A DNA stretch of 64,000 nt from WGMI01 sp041739275 (GTDB taxonomy: Bacteria; Bacteroidota; Bacteroidia; Flavobacteriales; Schleiferiaceae): the NCBI GenBank assembly GCA_041739275.1, contig JBGSOF010000007.1, forward strand, positions 28,327 to 92,326, given 5' to 3'. This document shows positions 33,633-42,833 of this stretch, piece after piece. The notes below the pieces were generated by a model. That model worked only from the letters and a program-made list of their open reading frames with translations, was not told where the DNA came from and did no database searches. The translations under genes were made by a program, and so were the position numbers. Within the stretch, counting starts at the first letter, position 1; every line of letters starts with the position of its first letter.

Positions 33633-33640
33633 CAAAGATA
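33633..33640 (-). promoter_or_regulatory. -7 box of mntA-hepT
   Basis: TATCTTTG on the minus strand, 4 nt before the mntA ATG (33628); exact match to TAnnTTTG. Confidence 0.6.
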
Positions 33641-33849
33641 GATGATCGCAGCAACGCTTATTTTGAGAACGTTCTGGAGGCAATCGAAGGTCGAATGGAG
33701 TCCGCGGATCCCAATAAAAATCAAAGTCCGATTGTGGATGTCGTCGGTCAAAAGGGAATGAGGAGCGCCTGGATTTCCAAATCATTTACAGGGCTTCGCA
33801 CTCAATGGCAGCACAGCGATTCGAAACCCTTTTGAACCCATTCGACTCT

Positions 33850-34437
33850 CTATCCCAATCCCGCCCACAACAAACGGGCCGCCAGGGAGCGATGAGGGGA
33901 CCATCGAGACGCAAAAACGCGGATTTGAGCGGGGGTTTTGGGACAGGGGGCGAGATCGGGGAGTTTCAGAAATGCCCTGCCCAGATGATAGTCGCCAGAG
34001 GGGAAAACGTCTGCAGCGCCCAAATCAAAGAGTTCGATCATATCGAGGGTCCACGCTCCAATGCCCGGAACAGCCCCGAGCAGGCGTTCGAAATCTGAAC
34101 GAAGGCGAATGCTTTCCAAATCAGGGTGTTGTGACGCCAAAACCGATAGGGCCTCCAGGCTGCGAATCTTGGCCTCAGACAGCTTCAAGCTACTCAACGC
34201 TCGCTCGGTATAATCATCAAAACGAGAGGCCTTCAAAACATCCAAACCCAAGCCATCGAGCAGGCGCGCATGCAGCTTTTTACTGCTGCGCAAGGGATGC
34301 TGCTGCTCGACCACACAGGCCGCCAGAGAGTCAAAAATCTCGGGAAAAGTCCGAATTGGAACCGGCCGAACCAGGGCCAAAGCTTCCTCAAAACTCGGCT
34401 CGGGTTCGAAAAACGAATCAGGAAGCCGGAGAATCAC
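33850..34437 (-). CDS. DNA-3-methyladenine glycosylase, AlkA-like HhH-GPD
   Basis: Removes alkylated bases in base-excision repair. The 195-residue protein has the HhH-GPD core: SLAACVVEQQHPLRSSKKLHARL (~42-64), the helix-hairpin-helix GAVPGIGAWTLDMIEL (~122-138) and the catalytic Asp in DVFPSGDYHLGRAF. It is shorter than E. coli AlkA (282) because the N-terminal domain is missing, as in many bacterial relatives. It overlaps the upstream thioesterase gene by 20 bp and ends the ten-gene minus-strand run. Confidence 0.88.
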   Translation of the reverse strand: MILRLPDSFFEPEPSFEEALALVRPVPIRTFPEIFDSLAACVVEQQHPLRSSKKLHARLLDGLGLDVLKASRFDDYTERALSSLKLSEAKIRSLEALSVLASQHPDLESIRLRSDFERLLGAVPGIGAWTLDMIELFDLGAADVFPSGDYHLGRAFLKLPDLAPCPKTPAQIRVFASRWSPHRSLAARLLWAGLG

Positions 34438-34927
34438 CCTCTTGAACCCTCGACGACCTCCTCAAAAAAGGCTCCATTTCAAGGTCTACCGCCTTGCGAA
34501 GCTCCATCAAACGCAGCGCATACTTCTGAAGCTCTTCCTCTCGCGGACTGCCGGGAACAAACTCCGGAACCCCTTGTGGAACCCCATGATCATCTACCGC
34601 CACAAACACCACGATACAATGGGTTTTCTTCTCAAAATCTCCCGAAGAAATATCCTTAGAATACACATCCACAGCTAAATGCATACTCGAACGACCGGTG
34701 TGAATCACCGAAGCTCGAACCCGCACCACCTGACCGATTCGAATCGGGCTGAAAAACCGAATTCCCCCCACGTAAGCCGTCACACAATACATCCCCGCCC
34801 ACTGAGAGGCACAGGCATAGCCCGCCTGGTCGATCCACTTCATCACCGCCCCCCCATGCACCTTGCCCCCGTAGTTGACATCGGTCGGCTCGCTCAAAAA
34901 CTGCAACTCCAACGACTTCTGCCTCAT
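34418..34927 (-). CDS. acyl-CoA thioesterase, hotdog fold
   Basis: Hydrolyses acyl-CoA thioesters. The 169-residue protein starts MRQKSLELQFLSEPTDVNYGGKVHGGAVMKWIDQAGYACASQWAG, the typical start of YciA/BFIT-like hotdog enzymes with the active-site Asp in KWIDQAGY, followed by GGIRFFSPIRIGQVVRVRASVIHTGRSSMHLAVDV. The C-terminal ~35 residues are charged. Start ATG 34927 overlaps the stop of the Rof-like gene (ATGA). A longer frame upstream is not used, since it covers that gene. Confidence 0.9.
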   Translation of the reverse strand: MRQKSLELQFLSEPTDVNYGGKVHGGAVMKWIDQAGYACASQWAGMYCVTAYVGGIRFFSPIRIGQVVRVRASVIHTGRSSMHLAVDVYSKDISSGDFEKKTHCIVVFVAVDDHGVPQGVPEFVPGSPREEELQKYALRLMELRKAVDLEMEPFLRRSSRVQEGDSPAS

Positions 34928-35154
34928 GGTGAACCTTCTGAAACGGTAAAAATTCGCTCGATCTCGTCCAGCCTGCTGCGCCGTCCATCTGCCCAAAGGG
35001 CAAATTCGCCATCGGACTCGGTCTTCAAATCGGCAATCACCCCTTGAAACGCTTCGCCCGAGTGCAAAACCACCGAGACCAAACTCGAACGCATGCACCA
35101 CAGCTCGAATTGATCGTACCAAGAGCAATCGATGGGGACATACGGATCGCTCAC
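34924..35154 (-). CDS. Rof (YaeO)-like putative Rho-binding antiterminator
   Basis: A 76-residue protein that begins YVPIDCSWYDQFELWCMRSSLVSVVL and ends EFALWADGRRSRLDEIERIFTV. This pattern (YxPIxCxxYDxxEL, later DG-x-R-x-RLDxI) is that of Rof proteins, small Sm-like barrels that bind and inhibit termination factor Rho in Enterobacteria. Whether Bacteroidota homologues act on Rho is unknown. It overlaps both neighbours by 4 bp (mgsA upstream, thioesterase downstream), so it is translationally coupled in the operon. The call rests on motif recall, not on a search. Confidence 0.65.
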   Translation of the reverse strand: MSDPYVPIDCSWYDQFELWCMRSSLVSVVLHSGEAFQGVIADLKTESDGEFALWADGRRSRLDEIERIFTVSEGSP

Positions 35155-35519
35155 ACCAACAAACTTCTAAAAATCAGCGAAGCCGTGGCCGGATTGGTCG
35201 CCAGTGGAATGTTGTGCACGTCGCACAGCCGCATCAGCATCGCAATATCCGGTTCGTGCGGATGTTTGTCGAGGGGATCGCGGAAAAAGAACACGGCCGA
35301 GATCTTTTTTTCAGCCACCATGGCCGCAATTTGCGCATCTCCGCCCAACGGACCGCTGAGCAGGGCATTGACCTCCAATCCCGCGTTTTTCACGTGCTTG
35401 CCCGTGGTGCCCGTCGAGACCAACTCGATATCGCTGCGGTGGAACAAATCCAAATGATCGCGCAAAAAGGCTACCATTTCCGCTTTTTTCCCGTCGTGGG
35501 CAATCAATGCAATCTTCAT
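35151..35519 (-). CDS. mgsA: methylglyoxal synthase
   Basis: Converts dihydroxyacetone phosphate to methylglyoxal and phosphate, a bypass used when phosphate is limiting or sugar phosphates accumulate. The 122 residues cover the family: IALIAHDGKKAEMVAFL, STGTTGKHV (phosphate site), LSGPLGGDAQIAAMVAE with the catalytic Asp, FFFRDPLDKHPHEPDIAMLMRLCDVHNIPLATNPATA. It sits in the same run as maltodextrin catabolism genes and overlaps both neighbours by 4 bp. Confidence 0.96.
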   Translation of the reverse strand: MKIALIAHDGKKAEMVAFLRDHLDLFHRSDIELVSTGTTGKHVKNAGLEVNALLSGPLGGDAQIAAMVAEKKISAVFFFRDPLDKHPHEPDIAMLMRLCDVHNIPLATNPATASLIFRSLLV

Positions 35520-36046
35520 TTCACCGTTCTTCTTAGGGCGATGTAATACACCACGATAGGGCTTATCACGATGAGCAGAACTGAAATCATCACCGCCATC
35601 GAAGCCTTTTGCCCCGCGACCGGATCGGCGGTAAAGGCCAAAATATGCTCGGTAATTAGGATGCCCGTCAGGCCAATAGCGGCTTGAACAAAGCGCAAGA
35701 GCCTCTTGCTTAGCACATACGCCCTCGAACGGTTCCGCTCGTCCAGCTTTGCCGGAATGTTCATTTCAGAGGCCGGCATGTGTTCTGAGACCAAAAAGAG
35801 CATCAGCCAAACAAAGCCGAGCAATGCCGGAAGACCAAAAATGGCTGAGCGCCCTGAAAATCCATCCGCTTGGCCACTCAAGTTAAAGTGAATCGCAATT
35901 CGTTCGGGCAAACCACCGTAGGCCAAACCCGCGCGAACCGCCGCAAAGACAATGCACAAGGCTCCGAAGGCGCTCAATAGCCGATCGACCCGCGTAGGTC
36001 TCTCGTCGAACCCCGTTTCCGGGTTCAGAGGGTCTTGCGAAGCCAT
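35516..36046 (-). CDS. DUF1648-containing membrane protein
   Basis: A 176-residue protein with about four membrane segments. The first helix and the following loop (GGLPERIAIHFNLSGQADGFSGR) carry the DUF1648 signature P-x-IPIHFNxxGxxD, found in SdpI-like immunity proteins and other membrane proteins of unknown role. Start at ATG 36046; the open frame to 36091 overlaps the amylase 3' end. It lies 4 bp after the GH13 gene and overlaps mgsA by 4 bp. Confidence 0.82.
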   Translation of the reverse strand: MASQDPLNPETGFDERPTRVDRLLSAFGALCIVFAAVRAGLAYGGLPERIAIHFNLSGQADGFSGRSAIFGLPALLGFVWLMLFLVSEHMPASEMNIPAKLDERNRSRAYVLSKRLLRFVQAAIGLTGILITEHILAFTADPVAGQKASMAVMISVLLIVISPIVVYYIALRRTVK

Positions 36047-36050
36047 GCGC

Positions 36051-37475
36051 TCAAAGTTTGCGGTAAATAATTCGATGCGATTTAGGGGCAATCGTCATCA
36101 TGGCACTCGAGGGCTTCCAAGGCAATTCTCCCGTCTTGCTCCATTCCGTCAAGCTCCCTGATTCGCTGCTCGGCTTCGCGAGGGCTTCGGGCAATGGAAC
36201 ACGTACTTCGGCCGTGCCAAAATTGGTGTAAACCCAGAGTTCTGAATCGCGATGTCCGGGAGCCGAATGCCTGCGAAATCCGTAAACCAAGCTGTCGCCC
36301 CCGGTCTCGAGGCGTTCAAAATCTCCGCCCCAGTTTCCATTCCACAAAACAGGCACCCGGTGCTTTAAATCGAGCATTCCCTTATAAAATGGGGTGTAGG
36401 CTTGAGAACTCCAATCGATGGAATCTTTGCCAAAAAAGCTCAGCCGCCGGTTGAGACCCACTTCTTGACCGCTGTAAATCAAGGGCATACCCGGTAAAGT
36501 GGCGCATAAGACAAAGCAGTTTTCATACAAATCGCCCATGCGCTCGAACTCCGTTCCGTTCCAAGAATTTTCGTCGTGATTGGTAATGAAGTACATGCGG
36601 ATATCGTCTTTGCCATACTTGGCTTTCTGCTCTTCAAAATAAGTGTCGAGCACGGCGACCCCCTTTTTCGACTGGGCCATTTGGTTCAAGCGGTGATGCA
36701 GATCCCAACCGTAGTTCATGTTGAAACTCTTCATATGCGCCGGGTCTTCCCACTCGGCCAACATAAACAGGGGCTTGACCGCTTCGAGTTTTGGACGCAA
36801 TTCATCCCAAAACGCATTCGGAACAAAACCAGCCACATCGCAGCGAAATCCATCGATATCGAACTGATCGACCCACCAGCGCATCTCGCCAAACATGGCC
36901 TCGGCCAAACCCGGGGCTTCGTAGTTGAGATCGGCCACGTCGGTCCAATCGGTCGGTTTGCCTTCGTTGTCTCTCGCCACGCTGATTTTGCCCTTTTCGT
37001 CTCGGGTGTAGAATTCAGGGTGCTCCTTGGTCCAGTGGTGATCAAAAGCGGTGTGGTTGGCCACCCAGTCGAGCATCACCTTCATGCCGAGGCTGTGCGC
37101 CTTGTCTACAACCGCTTTAAAGTCGGCTTCGGTGCCGTAGTCGGGGTGAATGGCCGTGTAATCGCTAATGCTGTAAAAGCTCCCGAGGCTGTCTTTGCCA
37201 TCCACTTTTCGGTTGAGTTTGCCGATCGGTTGAACCGGCATGAACCACAAAATGTCGACCCCGAGCTCCTTGAGGCGCGGCAGGTGCGCTTCAAACGCCT
37301 TCAACGTGCCTTCGGCCGTGTATTGCCGCACATTGACCTCGTAGATATTCGCGCTCTTTACCCACTCGGGGTGGCGGGTTTGGATCGCGGTTTCGGGTTC
37401 GGCTTCTTCGGCAGTGGGTTCGGCACAAGAAAAGGCCAAAGCGAGAAGTGCAAGTCCAATAGCGGGGTTCTTCAT
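36051..37475 (-). CDS. GH13 alpha-amylase-family lipoprotein
   Basis: Starch- or maltodextrin-acting glycoside hydrolase of 474 residues. The lipobox LAFSC near residue 17 followed by an acidic linker (AEPTAEEAEPE) marks an exported lipoprotein. The (beta/alpha)8 motifs are in place: DWVANHT (region I), GFRCDVAGF with the nucleophile Asp (region II), the acid Glu in MLAEWED (III), and FITNHDENSW (IV). The C-terminal beta domain follows. It is the last of the five saccharide genes in the run, 24 bp after the second GH13 gene. Exact specificity cannot be read. Confidence 0.93.
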   Translation of the reverse strand: MKNPAIGLALLALAFSCAEPTAEEAEPETAIQTRHPEWVKSANIYEVNVRQYTAEGTLKAFEAHLPRLKELGVDILWFMPVQPIGKLNRKVDGKDSLGSFYSISDYTAIHPDYGTEADFKAVVDKAHSLGMKVMLDWVANHTAFDHHWTKEHPEFYTRDEKGKISVARDNEGKPTDWTDVADLNYEAPGLAEAMFGEMRWWVDQFDIDGFRCDVAGFVPNAFWDELRPKLEAVKPLFMLAEWEDPAHMKSFNMNYGWDLHHRLNQMAQSKKGVAVLDTYFEEQKAKYGKDDIRMYFITNHDENSWNGTEFERMGDLYENCFVLCATLPGMPLIYSGQEVGLNRRLSFFGKDSIDWSSQAYTPFYKGMLDLKHRVPVLWNGNWGGDFERLETGGDSLVYGFRRHSAPGHRDSELWVYTNFGTAEVRVPLPEALAKPSSESGSLTEWSKTGELPWKPSSAMMTIAPKSHRIIYRKL

Positions 37476-37499
37476 GGTGCTCAGTGGGTTGATGGTGAA

Positions 37500-39836
37500 T
37501 TAAAGCAAGTACTCGAACGAAAGGCCGGGAAGGATAAAATCGCCTGCCTCAGAAGTGAGATTCCCAAACTGGGCCTTGAGGTTTGAAGGGATGAGCTTGG
37601 GGTCTATAGACACCGAATTTGAATTCGGGTTGATTAAAACAACAGCCGAACGATCAAAATACGAACGCTTTACATAGAGCACATCTCCGGAGAGCACGCC
37701 CATTTCGGTGCTCCCGTAGGCCAGCGGCATCGATGTGCGCCTGAGGTGGGCGAGCCGTATCACTTGTTCTCGCAGCGCATTTTCGAGGGCGTTAAACCCT
37801 TCAAAGCGCATCATTTTTCGATTGTCGGGGTCGCCTGCTCCATGAAGCCCAATTTCGTCTCCGTAATAAATGACGGGAATGCCGGGAATCGACATATTAA
37901 ACGCGTGGAGCATGGCCAGTCTTTGATACGCCGTATCGCTCGGGGGGCCGATTTCGCGCGTCCAACCCACCAATTTGGCGTCGTCTGAAAGTTTGAGCTG
38001 ACCCGAAGCATAGGTAATAAAGCGCGCGCGGTCTTGATTGCCGCTGATGTAGCCCATGAGGTTGTGCGAGCCGTACGTAGCCAAACTCGACCGCTCGACC
38101 TCGACCAAGCGCTGCAAGGCCGAACCCAAAGCGAGCTGACCTGAAAAAGCCCCGACCGCCGCATCGTAGACATTGAAATCGAACTGAGCATCGAGCATGC
38201 CCGTAGACAAATAGCTCGCGATGAGGTCCGGAGAGCCATAGGTTTCGCCAATCTGAAAGACGTCGCGGTCGGCGAGGCTGTCTTTGAGTTTGCGTGTCAA
38301 AGCCCTCCAATAAACCTCTGAAATGTGCTTGGTCGCATCGTGGCGATAGCCGTCGAAGCCATAGTCTGTAATCCAGGCCAAGGCGGTATCGGCCATGGGT
38401 TCTGCGATCTTCGGATCTCGGAGTTCGAGGGTGGGCATAAACACGTCAAACCAAGTGGTGAGGCGGTGTTCGTCCCAACGCTCGGTGTTCAAACTGCCGT
38501 CGGGCAAATTCAGCGAAGTCGCCCATTCGGGATGCTGAACATAGATTGGGTTTTCTTTGTGAACGTGATTGGCGACGTAGTCAATCAGCAGGTTTAGGTT
38601 CTTTTCGTGCCCCTTTTCGACCAAGCCGCGGAGTTCTTGCATCGTGCCAAAGCGCGGATCGGGTTGGGTGTTCGAGACAGGCCAATAGCCGTGATACCCC
38701 GAGAACTTGCTCTTGACACCGCCTTTGTCCCACAGCCCCCAAGCACCGTCGGGGTTTCGGCTGAGCGGAGAAATCCAGAGGCTGTTCACCCCCAATTCTT
38801 CGAAATACCCCGCGTCGATTTTTTGGCTCAAACCCTCGACATCGCCTCCCTGATAATTTGCTTTGGGGTGAATTTCAGGGTCTTGTACCGGGCGGTCGTT
38901 CTGTGCATTTCCGTTAAAAAAGCGGTCTACAAAGACGAAGTACATCACCGAAGTCCGCCAATCGCTCCGATTGAGCTCTGCGGCATCGACCACCACTTTG
39001 CCCATTTCAAGCGGAACCAAGAGGTCGTTTCCGCGTTCGAATTCGCTTCCCGTAAAAATCCTCAAATGCGTCCGCTTCATCCGAAAGGCCGCGTTCGGAA
39101 TGGGGAAATTGTAGATCACCTCACCATTTTCGAAGGTAGTGCGCGCTTCGATCAAGTGGTTTTCCCAAAAACCAACGACGTCTTGCCCCTCGGGAACGGG
39201 CGCCAATGCGACATAATTTTTGCCGAAGCTCTCAGTTTGTATCGCCACTGGCGGTTTTTCTGAGGCACCCGTCTCAAGCACGGAGTTATAACCGCCCATT
39301 CCATTCGAGACGGAATCTTTGGCCGAGGGGTCTGTGCGCTCTTTTCCGTCGGCCAACAGGCGATATTCGTGTTTGCCCGGCGCTAGCGAGAGTTCGGCCA
39401 CCCAGTCTCCGCCTTCGCGACGCATGGGCAATTGTTCTCGATTCCAGGCATTAAAGCTCCCAAAGAGCATCACTCGCTCTGCCTGCACCCCGGATATGCG
39501 AAGCTCTACTTTTCGCTCGTTCGAACGAAACACGGGCAGGTCGTATCGAAAGCCATCCAAATAACAGTGAGCCACGCCAATGGCGCGCTCGGGAGTGCCG
39601 CTCAGCAAGATAAACCCGCTGTCGGTGGGCTCCGCGCTCAGGCCTTTGGGCCACACCACGCTATCCAATTCCGAGGCGCGCGCACCGAAATAATCTGCCA
39701 GCAAAACAAGGCTTTGCTCTGACTTGAGCCGAATCGGAGTGCCCAATCCGCGAATGGCCGGCTTGAATGGCTCGGGCTTTGAACAGGCGAGAAGGGAAAA
39801 GGCGCCGAGTACGGAGATAAAACGGTTGAATTTCAT
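37500..39836 (-). CDS. GH13 glycoside hydrolase with N-terminal CBM48-like domain, lipoprotein
   Basis: A 778-residue exported enzyme. The lipobox LLAC (~residue 18) is followed by a glycogen-binding-type domain (~110-195, VMLFGSFNAWNREQLPMRREGGDWVAELSLAPGKHEYRLLADG), a second beta domain, and a GH13 barrel with DYVANHVH, GFRHD equivalent GYRHDATKHI, EIGETYGS equivalent QIGETYGS with the acid Glu, and ISGNQDRARF. The order resembles neopullulanase or cyclomaltodextrinase (SusA-like). Its ATG overlaps the GH65 stop by 4 bp. It probably trims outer-membrane or periplasmic maltodextrins to feed GH65. Confidence 0.93.
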   Translation of the reverse strand: MKFNRFISVLGAFSLLACSKPEPFKPAIRGLGTPIRLKSEQSLVLLADYFGARASELDSVVWPKGLSAEPTDSGFILLSGTPERAIGVAHCYLDGFRYDLPVFRSNERKVELRISGVQAERVMLFGSFNAWNREQLPMRREGGDWVAELSLAPGKHEYRLLADGKERTDPSAKDSVSNGMGGYNSVLETGASEKPPVAIQTESFGKNYVALAPVPEGQDVVGFWENHLIEARTTFENGEVIYNFPIPNAAFRMKRTHLRIFTGSEFERGNDLLVPLEMGKVVVDAAELNRSDWRTSVMYFVFVDRFFNGNAQNDRPVQDPEIHPKANYQGGDVEGLSQKIDAGYFEELGVNSLWISPLSRNPDGAWGLWDKGGVKSKFSGYHGYWPVSNTQPDPRFGTMQELRGLVEKGHEKNLNLLIDYVANHVHKENPIYVQHPEWATSLNLPDGSLNTERWDEHRLTTWFDVFMPTLELRDPKIAEPMADTALAWITDYGFDGYRHDATKHISEVYWRALTRKLKDSLADRDVFQIGETYGSPDLIASYLSTGMLDAQFDFNVYDAAVGAFSGQLALGSALQRLVEVERSSLATYGSHNLMGYISGNQDRARFITYASGQLKLSDDAKLVGWTREIGPPSDTAYQRLAMLHAFNMSIPGIPVIYYGDEIGLHGAGDPDNRKMMRFEGFNALENALREQVIRLAHLRRTSMPLAYGSTEMGVLSGDVLYVKRSYFDRSAVVLINPNSNSVSIDPKLIPSNLKAQFGNLTSEAGDFILPGLSFEYLL

Positions 39837-42151
39837 GAAAGCGCTCTTGGAATATGGGTGATTCTTCCCGCCTCGATTTCAATCGCCTGCCCGTAGACCA
39901 TGAAGGCGACCGGGGCACCGCCTTTGTGCTCAATATCTACTGCATCTCGAGATACGCGAATTTCGAGGGTAGCCGATCGAAACTTGAGGTGAAAACCATA
40001 GGAACTCCATTGTGCCGGGAGCCGGGGCTCGAGGAGCATGTGCTCGCCCTGCCATCGCATTCCGCCAAAGCCTTGAACGACACTCATCCACGTGCCCGCC
40101 ATGCTGGTGATGTGGAGCCCTTCGGCCACTTCGCGATTGTAGTCGTCGAGGTCTAAGCGCGAGGTTCTGAGGTAGAGCTCATAAGCCTTGTCCATGCGCC
40201 CGAGCCGAGAGGCCAAAATCGAATGGACGCAAGGCGAAAGCGAGCTCTCGTGGACGGTCATGGGTTCGTAAAAGTCAAAATTGCGCTCCAAACTCGATGC
40301 ATCGAACTCTTCTTCAAACAAATACATGCCCTGAAGCACATCGGCTTGTTTGATGTAGCACGAGCGGAGAATGCGATCCCATGACCAGTGCTGATTGATG
40401 GGGCGTTCTGAGGGCGAGAGCGCGGCGGCGGGCTTCAACTCCTTGTCGAGAAAGCCTTCGTTCTGCACGAAGATTCCGCGTTCTTCGTCTTCGGGCAACC
40501 AGAGATTGTGCGCAATTTCAGCCCAACGACCCAACTCGGTCGAAGCGTCGAAGTTGAGCCCGACGAGAATCTCCTCCGCTCTTTGAGCATCGAGACCCCG
40601 GGCTTCTTCTATGGCCTTTGGGGTATACTCCAAGCACCAGCGGGCGATATACGAAGTGTACCAGTTGTTGTTGACGTTGTTCTCGTACTCGTTCGGGCCG
40701 GTGACCCCGTGCATGACAAACACGCCCCGAGCATGGCTGAAATGAACCCTCTGCGCCCAAAAACGAGCGATTCCGACGAGCACTTCTAGACCTCCTTCAA
40801 GCAAATAGGCTCGATCGAGGGTATGCCTGATGTAGTTGTAAATGGCAAAGGCAATGGCACCGTTGCGGTGAATCTCTTCAAAAGTGATTTCCCATTCGTT
40901 GTGGCACTCTTCGCCGTTCATGGTCACCATAGGGTAGAGCGCGGCTCCGGAGGTAAACCCGAGTTTTTCGGCGTTCTCGATGGCTTTGTCGAGCTGGCGA
41001 AAGCGATAGGTCAAAAGTTGTCTTCCCACGCCGGGCTCTGCCGTGCTGAGATAAAAAGGCAGGCAGTATGCCTCGGTGTCCCAATAGGTACTTCCGCCGT
41101 ATTTCTCGCCTGTAAAGCCTTTAGGACCAATGTTTAAACGTTCGTCTTCGCCCGTATAAGTCTGGTGAAGGTGAAAGATGTTGAATCGAATTCCTTGCTG
41201 GGCCGCCACATCGCCTTCGATTCGGATATCGCCCAAGGCCCATTTTTGACTCCAGGCCAATTTTTGTTCTTCGAGCAAGGCATCAAAACCGAGCCGCCTT
41301 GCCTCGGAAGCCCGTTCGTCGGCCTGCTTCACCAGTTGCTCGGCGGGGTGATTGAGCGAACTCAGCACCGAACAATACTTGCGCAAAACCACGAACTCTC
41401 CCGCAGGAGCCGCTACCTGAAATCGATTGGAGGCATACATGGGCCGCGAAATCGTTTCGGGATAAAGCGTCAAGGGCTTATCGCCCAAAGAGGCCTCAAA
41501 GCGCATGCCCGCGGCAACTTGAAAAAAGAGTTTTTTGGTGCGCGCGCTCAAAACGGCCTTTTGACTGCCCACTTGTCCTTCGAGATGTTCCCAAAAGGCC
41601 TCGTCGTAGTTGCTGTCTTTGTTGCGTACGTCAAAATCGATATACGGCTCCATTTCGACGCTCACCGACTGCTCCAAACATCGAACCGAATACTCTATGG
41701 CGCCGATTTCCGGACGGACCAAGCTCAAAAAGCGCCTCGAACGGATTTCGATCAAGGCACCGCTCGACAATCGAAACCGCGCGGTACGCATCAAAACACC
41801 CTCGCGAAAATCGAGTTCGCGGACGAATTCTTCAACCGCGAGCTTGTGCAAGTCGACTGCCTCGCCCTCGATCCAGACCCGAATGCCAATCCAGTTGACG
41901 CTGTTGAGCACCTTGGCGAAATACTCGGGATATCCGTTTTTCCACCAGCCTACGCGCGTCTTGTCGGGATAGTACACCCCCGCCACATAACTGCCCCGAA
42001 GGCTTGGACCGGAATAGTCTTCTTCAAAATTTGCGCGCTGGCCCATATGCCCGTTTCCGAGCGAAAAAAGCGCTTCTGAACGCTCGAGATTCTCGGCGAC
42101 GAAACCGCGTTCAATCAACTTCCAATCGTGGGCTTCGATGTACGAATGCAT
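39833..42151 (-). CDS. GH65 glycoside phosphorylase (maltose phosphorylase type)
   Basis: Phosphorolyses an alpha-linked disaccharide, most likely maltose, to beta-glucose 1-phosphate and glucose. The 772 residues match family GH65: an N-terminal beta-sandwich, the (alpha/alpha)6 barrel with GGSTYWDTEAYCLPFYL and the acid Glu in VTGPNEYENNVNNNWYTS (~residues 475-492), and the C-terminal beta sandwich. No signal peptide is present, so it is cytoplasmic. The next upstream gene is beta-phosphoglucomutase, which uses the beta-glucose 1-phosphate. Kojibiose or trehalose phosphorylase cannot be excluded from sequence alone. Confidence 0.93.
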   Translation of the reverse strand: MHSYIEAHDWKLIERGFVAENLERSEALFSLGNGHMGQRANFEEDYSGPSLRGSYVAGVYYPDKTRVGWWKNGYPEYFAKVLNSVNWIGIRVWIEGEAVDLHKLAVEEFVRELDFREGVLMRTARFRLSSGALIEIRSRRFLSLVRPEIGAIEYSVRCLEQSVSVEMEPYIDFDVRNKDSNYDEAFWEHLEGQVGSQKAVLSARTKKLFFQVAAGMRFEASLGDKPLTLYPETISRPMYASNRFQVAAPAGEFVVLRKYCSVLSSLNHPAEQLVKQADERASEARRLGFDALLEEQKLAWSQKWALGDIRIEGDVAAQQGIRFNIFHLHQTYTGEDERLNIGPKGFTGEKYGGSTYWDTEAYCLPFYLSTAEPGVGRQLLTYRFRQLDKAIENAEKLGFTSGAALYPMVTMNGEECHNEWEITFEEIHRNGAIAFAIYNYIRHTLDRAYLLEGGLEVLVGIARFWAQRVHFSHARGVFVMHGVTGPNEYENNVNNNWYTSYIARWCLEYTPKAIEEARGLDAQRAEEILVGLNFDASTELGRWAEIAHNLWLPEDEERGIFVQNEGFLDKELKPAAALSPSERPINQHWSWDRILRSCYIKQADVLQGMYLFEEEFDASSLERNFDFYEPMTVHESSLSPCVHSILASRLGRMDKAYELYLRTSRLDLDDYNREVAEGLHITSMAGTWMSVVQGFGGMRWQGEHMLLEPRLPAQWSSYGFHLKFRSATLEIRVSRDAVDIEHKGGAPVAFMVYGQAIEIEAGRITHIPRALS

Positions 42152-42161
42152 GGAGGTTCGC

Positions 42162-42833
42162 TCAGAGTGTTTTGGTTAACATTTTGTGAATCACAGCCTC
42201 CACTTCGAGCCCTTCAAAACCTTGGATCGTGATATCCGCGGCGTGCAGCCCGTCGGCGCCTCCGACACCAATCGCTTTCATTCCCCCGCGGTGGGCGGCT
42301 TCAATTCCGGCTTCGGCATCTTCAAAAACACAGCATTTATTTGCCGCGACACCCAGGGCCGAGGCCGCGAGCAAAAACACTTCAGGGTCGGGTTTCGAGC
42401 GCGTTGTGGAATTCCCGTCGATGACGGCATCAAAGAGCCTCACCATTTGGAGCCGCTCGAGAATCAAAGGAGCATTCTTGCTGGCCGAACCCAAGGCGAT
42501 GCGATAGCCCAAATCGCGGGCTTCGAGCAAAAAGGCTTCAGCACCGGGCAAAATCTCAGATCGATCCATGGCGCGCACATACTCCAAATACATCTGGTTT
42601 TTGCGCTCGAGCGCTGCAGAGAAATCGGCTTCTTCAAGCTGAATTCCGCCCCAGTCGAGAATCCGAATCAAGGACTCTACGCGGCTCACTCCTTTGAGCT
42701 TTTCGTTTCGCTCTTCGTCAAAATCAATCCGGAGCGAATCGGCCAAACTCTTCCATGCCAAAAAATGATATTTCGCGGTATCGACAATCACCCCGTCCAA
42801 ATCGAAAATCAAAGCGTCTATCGGTCTGCTCAT
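42162..42833 (-). CDS. pgmB: beta-phosphoglucomutase
   Basis: Converts beta-glucose 1-phosphate from GH65 into glucose 6-phosphate. The 223-residue HAD enzyme has the nucleophile motif FDLDGVIVDTAKYHFLAWKSL, the cap-domain GVSRVESL arginine, the GSASKN motif and KPDPEVFLLAA with the ED acidic pair (FEDAEAGIEAA). It overlaps the kinase gene by 4 bp and lies 10 bp ahead of the GH65 gene. Confidence 0.95.
   Translation of the reverse strand: MSRPIDALIFDLDGVIVDTAKYHFLAWKSLADSLRIDFDEERNEKLKGVSRVESLIRILDWGGIQLEEADFSAALERKNQMYLEYVRAMDRSEILPGAEAFLLEARDLGYRIALGSASKNAPLILERLQMVRLFDAVIDGNSTTRSKPDPEVFLLAASALGVAANKCCVFEDAEAGIEAAHRGGMKAIGVGGADGLHAADITIQGFEGLEVEAVIHKMLTKTL

Noticed and set aside
33579..33785. 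Minus-strand 68-codon frame between mntA and alkA
   Set aside because: It overlaps the mntA promoter and start and shows no recognisable sequence.
36576..37586. Plus-strand 336-codon frame opposite the GH13 gene
   Set aside because: Shadow frame; the amylase motifs on the other strand are complete.
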